Of a stretch of DNA of 64,000 nt, positions 24,846-35,774 are shown piece after piece. Both the position numbers and the translations under genes were made by a program. This stretch comes from Paguma larvata. Lineage: Eukaryota > Chordata > Mammalia > Carnivora > Viverridae. The stretch's first letter is position 1. Every line of letters starts with the position of its first letter. Under the pieces are notes generated by a model, which ran no database searches, was not told the origin of the DNA, and saw only the letters and a list, made by a program, of their open reading frames with translations. The stretch spans positions 74,683,312-74,747,311 of the forward strand of contig CM057826.1 of the NCBI GenBank assembly GCA_030068075.1, written 5' to 3'.

Positions 24846-25040
24846 AAATATTTAACATGTACCAGTAGCGCAAGTACAGTTTTCACAAAAGGATTCTACT
24901 TAATCCTCACAACAACTCTATGATATGGGAGCATTATATATGAAAAGAAACTAATGTGTATTGAAGTTAGTAACTAGTATTGGGTAAGGCTAGAACCAGA
25001 ACCCAGGGATTCTGATTAAAGGGTCTGTGTTCTTAATTAC
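24846..25040 (-). mobile_element. MIR SINE
   Basis: Reverse complement of MIR: TACTTAATCCTCACAACAAC near 24897, then a degraded 'atgaggaaactgaggc' region, then GAACCAGAACCCAGGGATTC near 24992 and a 'GTGTTCTTAATTAC' end near 25027. Confidence 0.75.
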
Positions 25041-25559
25041 CTCATTACATTATTCTGTGTATAAGGAAACCAAGTATGAAGCAATAAATGACTTGTTTCT
25101 GCTCATGCAGCAAATTAAAGATGACATAAAATTGAAATGTAATCACAAACACTGTCATTCTACCAGTCAAACGACACTGAAATTGAGGTATTGGCCAGAA
25201 GTAAGCTCCCCTCAGAAGCTCCAGTGGTGAAGAGTTTTCTTTCAGCTTTCCTCACATTGTTTTCAGATCTTATCTCCTTTGACTATAGAAGTGAGGTGTC
25301 CATGTTTTTGCTAATTGTCATCTAGGGGCTCATAGGCCCTAGGGGCTGACCAAAGTCTTATGCTCCCTAGTACTCTTCATACCCAGGAAAAAGCCAGTGT
25401 TTTCAGTTACACAGAAGCAAGAAAATGAATTCTGTCAGTAACATGAATGAGCTTCAAAAGCATTCATTCCTTAGTGGAGTCTCTAGATAAGAATACAGTC
25501 CAAATTAAAAATGGATTGCACCTTTGTGAGTCCATGAGTAGATTACCCAAGCAAACTAT

Positions 25560-26300
25560 CTCCCCATCCCTGCTGAGCTCACCCTCTGCAAAAGACTGCC
25601 GTGGGTATGGCCACAGAGGGGTTATAGTAGGGCAAGACCTTGGTGCCATACCATGTAAACAGGAAATAGGAAAAGAAGCCAGGGGGCAGACACCAGAAGA
25701 TCTACGAGCGAGAGGTGGATGGATGATTAGGGTCTGGAATCTTGACCCACAGAAACTACAAGATGATAAAGGTCTGTTGTTTTAAACTGCTAAGTTTGTA
25801 CTAAACTGTTGTACAAAAATAGAAAATACAGATTTTGGTAAAAGTGGGTGACAATGTCATAAATGACTAAAACGTGGGAGTGTTTTGGAACCATGAAGAG
25901 GAAAGAAACTGAAAAATTTTTGATGAGCATAAAAGAACCAAAATTAATTTAATCAGACTATTAGTAGAAATATGGGTTTTGAAGGTGCTGCTAGTAAGGG
26001 CTCAGGAAGAAAGGAGGAACACGGTACTGGAACACTAAGGAAGGATGATCCTAGTTATGAAGTAGAGAAAACTTAGTGAAACTGCCTCTTTCAGTTATAT
26101 GTAAAGTATCTTACAGAACTTGGAAGCAGATCTTTCTCCACTCAAGCCTCTGATGAGACTGCAGCCCCAGCCAACACTTAGCCTGGAGCAGATTGTACCC
26201 TAAAGCGGACAAAATAGCTAAACCCTGCCCAGACTTCCGTCCTACACACTGTGAGATAACACAGTCACTAAGTCATTAAGTTGCTTAGGTCACTAAGTTG
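25560..26300 (+). mobile_element. LTR/MaLR-like fragments (probable)
   Basis: Two segments look like MaLR LTR 3' parts: GGTCTGTTGTTTTAAACTGC near 25770 followed by a 'TAAGTTTGTACTAAACTGTTG' variant, and GCCTCTGATGAGACTGCAGC near 26147 leading to 'CACACTGTGAGATAACA' and repeated CACTAAGT near 26247-26300. The sequence between could be internal MaLR sequence. Family and limits are uncertain. Confidence 0.45.
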
Positions 26301-26576
26301 ATCCAAATTGGCATATGGTGTAGACAACTTACACAGTCATATAATAAAATTCAGCCATACCTTGAGAGTGTGGAAATTGAACATGTCATGCCTTTGTGCT
26401 ATAATCACAGTAATTATTAACAAGAACTATTTACAATATCATGACTTGATTTATAAGGTAGAAATAAATTTGAAACATAGAAAGTTACTTTCAAACCTTT
26501 AAGAATTTAGTAAATAAACAAAGAAAATAAACAAAATAAACTAGTTGGCTATTTTGTTTCAAATTTTACATGCATT
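26301..26576. other. Unassigned noncoding sequence
   Basis: Nothing recognised. Confidence 0.4.
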
Positions 26577-26590
26577 AAAAAAGTCCTTTA

Positions 26591-26720
26591 GGAGCATATA
26601 AAAGTCCTTCAGTCCGTTAGGTGTCTGACTCTTGATCTCAGCTCAGGTCTTAATCTCAGGGTTGTGAGTTTAAGATCTGCATTGGGTTTCCCACTAGGCG
26701 TGGAGCCTACTTAAAGAGGG
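26591..26720 (+). mobile_element. Older carnivore tRNA-derived SINE
   Basis: Contains GTGTCTGACTCTTGATCTCA, GCTCAGGTCTTAATCTCAGG and a tRNA-like GTTGTGAGTTTAAGATCTGC, then a short tail without the long CT-rich body of the feliform copies. Flanks AAAAAAGTCCTTTA (26577-26590) and AAAAAATGTCTTTA (26721-26734) form a TSD with two differences. Confidence 0.8.
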
Positions 26721-27176
26721 AAAAAATGTCTTTAAAAAACTTACCCAATATTCCCACAAAATGATTTCTTAAAAAGGAGAGGTTCACTTAACTCAAAACC
26801 ATACTTGGTTTAATAGTAGAACAGGAGCTTCACCTGTTTTGTGACTCCTGGTTCAACTAATATTTGACTATATTACACTAGTCTTTCATCAGAATTATCC
26901 CTCGTCTAGTCATCTATTTACTCATTCATTTTCTCAACAAATTTAGTGCTAATTACGTGACATTCTAAATAATCTTCTAGGTCTTGTTGGAAATCTAATG
27001 ATAATCAAATGTATAAGATCAACAACAATACACATAAGTAAACAATACAAATTAGGATGTGAAGTGTTTCATAGGAGAGATTCCGTATAAGAATAAATAG
27101 CAATTTAAAGAAGACAAAGAATATTTTACTTTTGGAAAACAGGATTGAGAAAAGACTTTAAAATTGATAAACCATT

Positions 27177-27356
27177 GGGTTCCTGGATGGCTCTGTCGGT
27201 TAAGTATCTGACCCTCAATTTCAGCTCAGGTCATGATCTCACGGTTCACGAATTCGAGCCCTGCATCTGGCTCTCCACTGTCAGCAGAGGCTGCTTGGGA
27301 TTCTCTCTCTCTGCCCTTCCCCCGGCCCCGCTAAGTAAATAAATAAACTTTTTTTA
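27177..27356 (+). mobile_element. Feliform CAN-SINE
   Basis: GGGTTCCTGGATGGCTCTGT head, CAGCTCAGGTCATGATCTCA, TTCGAGCCCTGCATCTGGC, CT/CCC-rich body and AAATAAATAAAC tail. The first bases of the head are altered. A 65-codon frame over it is fortuitous. Confidence 0.88.
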
Positions 27357-27968
27357 GGAAAAGAAGAGAACGATGTAGGATTCTGCCAAACTTTAAAGGA
27401 CTAATAAATTGGAATTGATGACATCAGGGTAAATGTTGGAATAAAAATATTCCTTTCTCAGGAGGGAGATTTTATATAAGATGGTCTGTTCTGTATCAGA
27501 TAGACTTAACTCAGTTTTCTGGAACTTTGATCATATCCAAATTATCCATATGCTTTTTGAAATATATATTTTTCCTGGGAGGAGTGTTTACATATGTGCA
27601 TATGTGTTGACAGGGTTGTGTTTTATTTTCCTCAAAATACTTGTGCCATATGTCAATATTCTAAGCCAGTCAAGAGCAATGAGCACAGCAATTGTATTTT
27701 TTGAAGTTTCAGGGATGATTCTGACGAACATCATTGGTTGAAGATGAAAGCATTACTTCACAAGGATCAGTGAAAATTTCCCCTGAACCTCCATCGTGAG
27801 GACAGTGCGCTCAATCCTTAATATACATGTAATTTCCAAGAGTTCTTGCTCAGATGCAGATTATATTTTAGCATGCTTTGAATGGGATCTGGAGCCAGAC
27901 TCAATACTTTTGAACCAGTCTTAATTTTAATGGTCTTCCTTAACATCACAACAGCAGAATTCCACTAA
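27357..27968. other. Unassigned sequence
   Basis: No gene recognised. The 86-codon plus frame at 27481-27741 has a hydrophobic middle but no identifiable motif or splice context. A fragment near 27885-27930 (GGATCTGGAGCCAGACTC) may be a MIR remnant. Confidence 0.4.
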
Positions 27969-27986
27969 CGAGATTCACCTACTCTT

Positions 27987-28181
27987 CTTTTTTAAGCTTA
28001 TTTATTCTGAGAGACAGAGAGAAAAATGGGGGAGGGGCAGAGAGAGGGACATACAGAATCCTAAGCAGGCTTCTGCTGACAGCACAGAGTTCAACCTGGG
28101 GCTTGAACTCATGAATCACAAAATCATGACCTGAGCTGGTCAAGATTCAGATGCTTAACCAACTGAGCCACCCAGGCACCC
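27987..28181 (-). mobile_element. Feliform CAN-SINE, first of a pair in one target site
   Basis: Minus-strand copy: T-rich tail at 27987, purine-rich body, then AACCAACTGAGCCACCCAGG and GCACCCC at the tRNA-like head end near 28181. TSD CGAGATTCACCTACTCTT at 27969-27986 and CGAGATTCACTTACTCTT at 28182-28199. Confidence 0.95.
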
Positions 28182-28199
28182 CGAGATTCACTTACTCTT

Positions 28200-28345
28200 T
28201 TGTTATTATTATTTTAAACATTTGTTTTTCAGAGAGAAAGAGAGACACAGAGGAGGTGAGGGACAGAGAGAGGGAGACACAGAATCTGAAGCAGGCTCCA
28301 GGCTCTGAGCTGTCAGTACTGAGCCCAATGCAGGGCTCAAACTCA
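28200..28345 (-). mobile_element. Feliform CAN-SINE, 5'-truncated, second of the pair
   Basis: Starts with a T-rich tail (about 28200-28230), keeps the purine-rich body and CTCCAGGCTCTGAGCTGTCA, and stops at CAGGGCTCAAACTCA, so the head with the A box is missing. The flanking copies of the target are AGATTCACTTACTCTT (28184-28199) and AGATTTATCTACTCTT (28346-28361). Confidence 0.9.
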
Positions 28346-28361
28346 AGATTTATCTACTCTT

Positions 28362-28744
28362 GATACTTCTCACCATAAAGCAAATTTGCCACTTTCAACA
28401 AACCCTACTGCACATTAGGGTTCACTTGAAAAGAACTGTCCTTAAGTAAAATGTGGCACTAGAAGAGTTCCTGGTGTTTTACTGTGATATTCCAGCACTT
28501 TCCAAAATAACATGTGCTATTGATGTGACCCCCATGTTTAGTTTTATTACTATTACAGTTACATTCATATGAAACTTTTCAATTATATATTTAACTCAGA
28601 GAAAAATGTGAATTTCTATTGAAACAAACAATAGTGCTGGATTATGATGCTGACCAAAAAAAATATAATAATCATCTAACTCCATCTGCATAAAACACCA
28701 CCCTGAGCTTTTTTTAAGAAAGATAGTAGAGGGTAGAAACTAAC
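28362..28744. other. Unassigned noncoding sequence
   Basis: Nothing recognised. Confidence 0.4.
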
Positions 28745-28960
28745 AACATGAGTTTTGGGGCCAGACAGGTATGCATTTTACTTCCTACTTGAAATTAACT
28801 ACATGATCTTGGAGCAGCTGCTTATCTCTAAGAGCATAAGTTTTCCACAACTGTAGGCAGAATATGGATATTGATATTCCTAACTGACAAGATTGTACTC
28901 AGCAATAATCATGCTAAAATTCTCAGTATGTAACAAGACCAACAGGACAGTTATTACTGT
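28745..28960 (+). mobile_element. MIR SINE
   Basis: Plus-strand MIR: GAGTTTTGGGGCCAGACAGG, then 'AACTACATGATCTTGGAGCAG', 'TTATCTCTAAGAGCATAAG' and 'GCAGAATATGGATATTGATATTCC', in the consensus order. Confidence 0.65.
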
Positions 28961-29913
28961 TCTTAAAGTGGAAGAAACCCAAAAGTTGTTCCAACTCCCC
29001 TGCCCTGGTTTAATAGTCATTTATAAACAAGGAAGGACATTTGGAGTTGCTTGCTAGAAAGGTACGGAAATATAAGATCCAGAACCCTCTCCACACAAAC
29101 TATGGAAACTTACATAACCTTCCCAAGTAGCAGAATCCCATCTTTTATTTTCTATTTCACTTAATATATCCTTGAAAAGTATTGCCATTTTATTTCAATC
29201 TAAACACTAAAAGCTAAGTTTACTTTCTAAAGTTGTTGCTAAAGTAAAATAAAAGTTAAATTCATTTTTCCCATACTTTTTATCCGAAGAGTCCTGTCTT
29301 ATAGTTTCTATATAAATAATATTCTTGCCCTTATAAAACAATCCAAATCATAGAATAATTGTTACTTTAAGCAATGCATTGCCCTGGAAGTGCAATAGTT
29401 ATAAAGAATGGAGAATGTATTAGAAAGCCATTGAGTTTAATTTCATCTTTGGGAATACTTCGTGTTCTGCAGCTGGTTTTTTGCATGAAAAAAAAAAAGT
29501 CAAGGTCTCAGATGTAATTTTCAGTTGCCACTGAAATTGTGGAGTGATATTCTGTCTAGCCTCCAAAGACTAAGTAATATTTTAAAATGAACAGGCTTTG
29601 AAATGTATTTTTCTAAAACACTAAGTATTTTGCCCTCCAACAATGGTACAATGTTTGTTTTTGTTTTTCTCCCATCCCTCCCAATCCCAACCCACCACAT
29701 CACTTAGGGAGGATATCAAATGCTATTTCTGGGTAGGAGTCATAGATATGTTGACCTTTCCAAATAATTTTAAAATCAGAAATATAAAGAGACTATAAAC
29801 AGACTGTTAAATTTCAGGGATGTTTATAAAAGGTTGGCGTTGGAGGGGAGCAGAAGATGTTACCCTAAAACATATTTCTTCGGCATAACAATTATTTCAG
29901 TCTGATTACTTTC
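28961..29913. other. Unassigned noncoding sequence
   Basis: Nothing recognised. A short A run lies near 29488. Confidence 0.4.
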
Positions 29914-31023
29914 AAGAAATAGATAGTTTCCTGATTTGTTTATTTTAGCCACTCTGACTGGTGTGAGGTGGTATCGCAGTGTGGTTTTGATTTGTATTTC
30001 CCTGATGATGAGTGACATTGAACATCGTTTCAAGTGTCTATTTGCCATCTGAATGTCCTCTTTGGAGAAGTGTCTATTCATATCTTCCGCCCATTTCTTC
30101 ACTGGGTTGTTTGTTTTTCGGGTGTGGAGTTTGGTAAGTTCTTTATAGATTTTAGATATTAGTCCTTTATCCGATATGTCATTTGCGATGATCTTTTCCC
30201 ATTCCGTTGGTTGCCTATTCGTTTTGTTGGTTGTTTCTTTTGCTGTGCAGAAGCTTTTTATCAGTCAGAGTGGCTAAAATAAACAAATCAGGAAACTATA
30301 GATGCTGGCGAGGATGTGGAGAAGTAGGCACCCTCCTACATTGTTGGTGGGAATGCAAACTGGTGCAGCCACTCTGGAAAACGGTGTGGAGGTTCCTCAA
30401 AAAAATGAAAATAGAGCTACCCTATGATCCAGCAATAGCCCTGCTAGGAATCTACCCAAGAGACACAGGATTGCTGATGCATAGGAGCACGTGTACCCCA
30501 ATGTTCATAGCAGCACTTTCGACAATAGCCAAAACATGGAAAGAAACTAAGTGCCCATCAACTGACGAGTGGATAAAGAAGATGTGGTACATATATACAA
30601 TGGACTACTATGTGGCAATGAGAAAAAATGAAATCTGGCCATGCGTAGCAACATGGATGGAACTGGAGGGTATTATGTTAAGTGAAATAAGTCAGTCAGA
30701 AAAAGACAGATACCATATATTTCCACGAATAGGTGGACTTGGTGAGACTAAGCAAAAACCAGGGGGAGGGGAAGAGGGGAAAGAAAAAAAAGACACAGAG
30801 AGGGAGGGAGATAAAACATAAGAGACTCTCAAAGACTAAGAACAAACTGAGGGTGAGGGAGATGGGGGGGGAGAAGGGGTGATGGGCATTAAAAAAGGGC
30901 ACATGTTGGGATGAACACTGGGTGTTTTATGTAAACCAATTTGAAAATAAACTATTTTAAATTAAAAAAAAATAAAAAATAAAAAAAAACAAAACAGAAA
31001 AAAAAAAAAAAAAGAAATAGATA
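29914..31023 (+). mobile_element. Young carnivore L1, 5'-inverted, about 1.1 kb
   Basis: TSD AAGAAATAGATA at 29914-29925 and 31012-31023. The left arm (about 29923-30261) is minus-strand ORF2. The right arm (30262 to about 30960) is plus-strand ORF2 C-terminus plus 3' UTR, followed by about 50 bases of A-rich tail. The right arm stays open from [14 protein letters not shown] through [42 protein letters not shown] and FPRIGGLGETKQ to the stop at 30821. A 204-codon frame begins at 30207 in the antisense arm and crosses the switch into true ORF2, so its first 20 or so residues are artefactual. Not autonomous: promoter, ORF1, EN and most of RT are absent. Confidence 0.93.
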
Positions 31024-31239
31024 CACAGGAGGTCTCAAAATAAGGTAAAAGTTACTGTTTTGTAAGACATTTACAGGAGAAATCTCCATTTGTAAGGGTG
31101 TCTCCTTATCTGTACCAGGAAAAGAGAATGACCCTCCATCCCTAGAAATTCTTCTCAATGGAGAAGTAATGGATTTAAATCTTCTAACAACCTTACCTTT
31201 GTTTACTGTGCTTTGTCTGCTAACATCCCTTAACTGGCT

Positions 31240-31470
31240 CCTCACTCCCCAACATCTTTTTTTTTACCTTTAGCTAGAGATGGGATTTAATGTGGTAGCT
31301 CGGGCCACTAGGAGTTACTCAGTTTTGCCAGCTATCACCCATATATACAGAAGGCACACATGTTATTCAACTTCTGCTTGTTTTTCTCCTGTTCATCCAT
31401 CTTTTATTACAGGGAGATCTCAACCAAGAACTTAAAAGGCAAAAGGAACATTTTTCCTCACTCAACAGTA
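31240..31470 (+). mobile_element. Possible LTR 3' part
   Basis: The run CTTCTGCTTGTTTTTCTCCTG near 31371, CTTTTATTACAGGGAGATCTC near 31402 and AACCAAGAACTTAAAAGGC near 31422 resembles the U5 end of ERVL-class LTRs. No family is assigned and the limits are approximate. Confidence 0.35.
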
Positions 31471-32049
31471 TATAAATAAGTCAATACAGCCTAACGAGAA
31501 ATGTCTATGGATTTCCTTTGTAATATGGCATTAAGGTGGCATCTTTCTCCTAAAAGCCTGAGGCATTCTTAATAACCAACTAATGCTCAGCATGCTACTC
31601 TGAAGAAAAGAAAAGAGATGGCTACTACTAAGAGTGAAGGAAGTGAGATTCTGAGCAGTTACACATATTGTCCCGGGTGACAGTAAACCAAAGAAAAAAC
31701 TAGGTGAACGCAGATCAAAACTGAACATTCAGTCCACTAGAGTCTAAACCTTTGACATGTGCACAGTGTGCTTCAAACTGTATTCGTGGGGGAGATAAGC
31801 CTAATAGGCATCAGCTTTAAACGTAGCAGAAAAATAATAATATCCTGAGTCATTTATTCAATGAATAGTAACTTATAAAAACTTTCTTAGGGAAAGCAGG
31901 AAGAACATCTTCTAATCAATCTGTTCATAAAACAGAAAAAGCAGTAATGAACAATTCTATTTGATGGATATCTAGTCATCTTTTCCTTTTGTCAGATACT
32001 GTACAAGGCATTTTACCAGGAATATATTAATGCCCCTATACTAGTGGAG
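31471..32049. other. Unassigned noncoding sequence
   Basis: Nothing firm. A MIR-like scrap lies near 31995-32040. Confidence 0.35.
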
Positions 32050-32595
32050 TTTTGCATTGGAAGACTGGCATGGACTTGACCAAGATGGCCTTCCTGTTCC
32101 CCTCAGCTTCACAACATTAGACTGTTTTTTTTTTTTTTCCTGACTACAAGCCTCTGATCACTCTTTTCTTAGAGCACTTACTTTAGAAAGCTTGTAACTG
32201 AAACTTTTTTCTATCTGTTTGAAATGTAGATAAATCTTCTTCCAGGCTCTTGCCAGTTTTACAACCAAGGAATATCTTTTTCAAAGATCAGGGAGACATC
32301 CCTTTGAAATACAATCATTTAATAAAATAGAGCCCCTGTCTCCTAGTCTCCAAGAGACGATAGGAGCCTTAGATAAACAGTAACTAGCAAATACAGAGGA
32401 CTTTACCACACTTACCACGGTGCCCCTAACAAGAAAGTACCTTTAGTACTTTCCACTGAGTCATCCCAACTAATGGAATCTCTCCGACCTTTTGCCTGAA
32501 TGGAGTTGAGTTCAATCTTCCCAAAGCAAGAGTCTTGAATAAATTCTTCCTTGCCGGTTTAACTCTTCCTAAAACATTTTTTCTTTAACAGCCTA
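32050..32595 (+). mobile_element. Possible LTR
   Basis: 'GACTTGACCAAGATGGCC' near 32074, AATAAAATAGAGCCCCTGTC near 32321, and CTTGAATAAATTCTTCCTTGCC near 32533 with a polyadenylation-like signal resemble a mammalian LTR reading plus. No TSD or family was established. Confidence 0.3.
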
Positions 32596-33315
32596 TGGGC
32601 TCAAGAGAGATTGGACAATAAAGAGATTTCCATATTTGTGAAAGATTGAGAAGTTAACAATTGTGATAATGTGCGTGAAATGACCAGTAAAGAATTAGTC
32701 TCAAGTTATTCTTATCCCAGGCATCACTTTAGGCCTGCAGGGTTTGTAAATAGAGTTGAATGTCACCCTTTTCCCCTGGGTAACTGTGGACTGGATGGTG
32801 AAGAAGAGTCCAGAACAAAATTAATGTTCAGAGAATACTCATAAAGAATAAAGAACAAGAGACTGTAGGGAGAAAAAATGAAATGATGAGTAAGGAAAAA
32901 GCAACCAAATTTACTTTAAGTAGAGTGCAAAGTTCATTTTGGAGAAAAAAAATCAAAAAATAAAGGTGACCAGTTACAGAAATATGTTATTGAAAAAGTT
33001 TAAACACGTCTTGCTCAAAGGGTTCTTTGGAATAAAATAATTTTTAATAATAATTTTGAAGATTGAAATTTGTATTCAGACAGTCCAAAAAATTTGTGTT
33101 TTAAACTTGAGTTTTAGAGAAAGTCTTTCCACTTTGTTTTCTTAACATTAAAAAATAATTGATCAAATGACTGAATTGTTTTAAAATATTTTCATAGTAC
33201 ATTGCACACATTAAAGTATTGTATAGGGTTATATCATGCAATAATTTATTTAAATATTTAAAACATTGTTATTCTCATTCTTATTTAACTTGTTTTTATT
33301 GTGTATCTCTTCATA
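32596..33315. other. Unassigned noncoding sequence
   Basis: AT-rich; nothing recognised. Confidence 0.4.
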
Positions 33316-33332
33316 AAGATTTCCATCAATTT

Positions 33333-33551
33333 AGTTTTTTTTTAAGTTTTATTCATTTATTTTGAGAGGAGAGCACATACATGTATGTACATGGGAGAGG
33401 GGCATAAGGAGAAAGGGAGAGAGAGAATCCTAAGCACACTGCATGTTCAGCATGGAGCCTTACATGGGGCTCGATCCCATGACTGTGAGATCATGAGTTG
33501 AGCTGAAATCAAGAGTCAGTTTCTTAACCGACTGAGCCACCCAAGCACCCC
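33333..33551 (-). mobile_element. Feliform CAN-SINE
   Basis: Minus copy: T tail, purine-rich body, GGGGCTCGATCCCATGACTG, CTTAACCGACTGAGCCACCC and GCACCCC head end. TSD AAGATTTCCATCAATTT (33316-33332) and AAGACTTCCGTAAATTT (33552-33568). Confidence 0.9.
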
Positions 33552-33568
33552 AAGACTTCCGTAAATTT

Positions 33569-34019
33569 CTTAACACCTATAAAATACAGCATGCATTTTT
33601 ATTTACCCCATGATGTCTTCTACAGCTATTATATTAAGCACTTTGCTCATTAATCAGCTCCACATTAATAAATTTAAGGACATTTTTTCAGGATATGATA
33701 TTCTCTCATTTCTTTGCATTTGGAACATCATGAGCAGTCATGATTTTCATTCTAACACTTTCTCCTTCTGCTTCTGAAAGTACATACATAATTTGCATTA
33801 ATTTTCTTTCTAGGCTTTTTTCCTTTGGAAACCTCATCACTTCAATATCCATCTCTTGCGCCCTATTAAAGCAAGTGTGAGTTACATCTCTAGCATTTCT
33901 AAGAGTAAGTGTCTAGTTAGGCCTATGATTGTTTAGTAGAGACCAAATGGCAGTAATACGAACATGCCAGAGTAAATTCCTGGGATAGAGGAGTATGAAA
34001 ATGTTGACTAGCGTGCCAT
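33569..34019. other. Unassigned noncoding sequence
   Basis: Nothing recognised. Confidence 0.4.
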
Positions 34020-34160
34020 TTATTTATTTTACAAACATATTGTTGAGTAAGCTACAGTGTCCCAGATATTGGGATAGATCATGAATATATATTAATAAAT
34101 AAGACATGGGACTCACACTCTAGTAAGAAAGCGAGTAAAGCAAAGGAGTGAACTAATATT
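34020..34160 (-). mobile_element. L2 LINE 3' end fragment
   Basis: The antisense L2 end pattern: a 'ttgagtaagctacagtgtcccag' variant near 34054, then 'AATAAGACATGGGACTCACACTCTAGTAAG' spread over 34097-34128. Diverged. Confidence 0.5.
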
Positions 34161-34689
34161 GTAGCAAACCTACCATTTGTCAAAATTCTGCATGCTTTGA
34201 CATTAATGATCTCTTCCTATCATATGACACAAAATTCAAAGAAATCAAAGAACCTTCCGTTTGTTCCGTATCTGAAGGCACTGCAGAATCAGGATAAGAA
34301 TCTAAGTGTAACCATCATGAAATCCAAATTGTTTCTACATTCCCTTGTGCAAAAGAAATTAATCAGAATGCCACGAGAAGCAGCAAGAAAATGATGTCAG
34401 CAAAGCCCCATCCCTTACAAAAACCCTGATTTGGCAGTCATTCCTGACAAAAGTGAAACTGGGGTAGCTGTGGGATCCAGCTAAGAGGATGGATATCCTG
34501 ATGGCACCCAAGACCAAGAACTGTGGTTTTGAAGAAGGCGGTGCTGCAGGCAAGATGAACACAGGTCTGACTGCACCTATGATACAGAAGCAGCCCTGTG
34601 ACCCAGCTCGAGCCCCACTCGATCATGTCCCAGAGACGTTTCCATCCTGGTACCAAACCAGAGCACACCATCCAACAAAATGAAAACAC
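34161..34689. other. Unassigned region with short mRNA-like frames
   Basis: Less AT-rich than its surroundings, with overlapping open frames of 60-83 codons on both strands (34197-34394 plus, 34489-34683 plus, 34438-34689 minus). I recognise no domain and cannot say whether it is an eroded processed pseudogene, an unknown repeat or unique sequence. Confidence 0.3.
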
Positions 34690-35584
34690 AAATTACTGAA
34701 AGGGAGAAAATATTTGCAGAGGATATATCTGATATAGATTAATATCTAAAGTAAATAAGAAATTCCTACAACTCAATAGCAAAAGAATATCCCAATTAAA
34801 AAAGGGCAAAGCGCCTAAACAGGAATTTCTCCAAGTAAGAAATACAAGTGGCTACTAAGTACATGAAAAGGTGCTTGGCATCACTAATCATTAAAGGGAA
34901 TGCAAATAAAACCCACAATAAGATCATCATATAACTGTCAAGATAGATATTATCAGAAAACAAAAGACAATAAATGCTGGTGAGGATGTGGAAAAATTAG
35001 AATCCTTTTATGTTATTGATGGGAACATAAGTTATTATAGTTATTATGAAAATGAGGATGAAACTTCCTCAAAAAGTTAAAAATAATACTACCATATGAT
35101 CCAGCAATCCCACTTTCTGGGTACGTATCCAAAGAAATTGAAATCTGGATCTCAGGATGCACTTTTTTTAAACACTGACTTTAAAAAAGTAGCCAAATAC
35201 TGCATGATCTCATATATGGAATCTAAGTCAAACTCATAGAAGCAGAGAAGAGAATGGTGGTTACCAGGGGCTGGGGCAAGAGTAATGAGTAGGTGATGGT
35301 CAGGGTACAAAGTTCAGTTAGACAAGGTGAGTAAATGCTGGACATCTACTGTGAAACTAAGTGTGTATGGTTAATAATAATGAATCACATACTTAACATC
35401 TTATGCTCAGTTCTCTTATCACAAAGGGGAAAAAAAGCAAGTGGAGCGGAACGACATTTTGGGAGGTTATGGATAATTTTACAGAATGATTTCACAAATG
35501 TAGACTAATATATTCTAAACACATTGTGTTGTATACATTATAAAGTGACAGCCTTTTGTGTATCTATCCGTAAAGTGGTTTTTA
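34690..35584 (+). mobile_element. Old L1 LINE 3' end
   Basis: Plus-strand L1M. Degraded ORF2 C-terminus shows GCATCACTAATCATTAAAGG near 34878, TAAATGCTGGTGAGGATGTGG near 34972, and ATATGATCCAGCAATCCCAC near 35094. The 3' UTR follows with GAATGGTGGTTACCAGGGGC near 35253, GGGAGGTTATGGATAATTTT near 35460, and TTGTATACATTATAAAGTGAC near 35529. Confidence 0.85.
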
Positions 35585-35761
35585 TTTTATTTTTTAATTT
35601 TTCTATTTTTTAGAGTGAGAAAGAGAGAGAGGGAACAAGCTGTGGAGGGGGGCAGAGGTAGAGAGAGAATCTTAAGAAGGCTCCACACTCAGTGAAGAGC
35701 CCAAATGAGAGCTCAATGTCACAACCCTTGGGATCATGACTGAGCCACCCAGGCACCTCAA
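35585..35761 (-). mobile_element. Feliform CAN-SINE with internal deletion
   Basis: Minus copy inserted at the end of the old L1. T-rich tail, (GA)n-type body, 'GGGATCATGACTGAGCCACC' and CAGGCACCTC head end. The usual bases between the ATCATGA box and the CTGAGCCACCC box are deleted. TSD TAAAGTGGTTTT (35571-35582) and TAAAGCAGGTTTT (35762-35774). Confidence 0.85.
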
Positions 35762-35774
35762 TAAAGCAGGTTTT

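Noticed and set aside
25447..25785. 112-codon plus-strand frame
   Set aside because: Mostly overlaps LTR-like sequence and has no domain.
27969..28361. Spaced repeats that could suggest a small CRISPR-like array
   Set aside because: The three repeats are target-site duplications and the 'spacers' are recognisable SINEs; the genome is mammalian.
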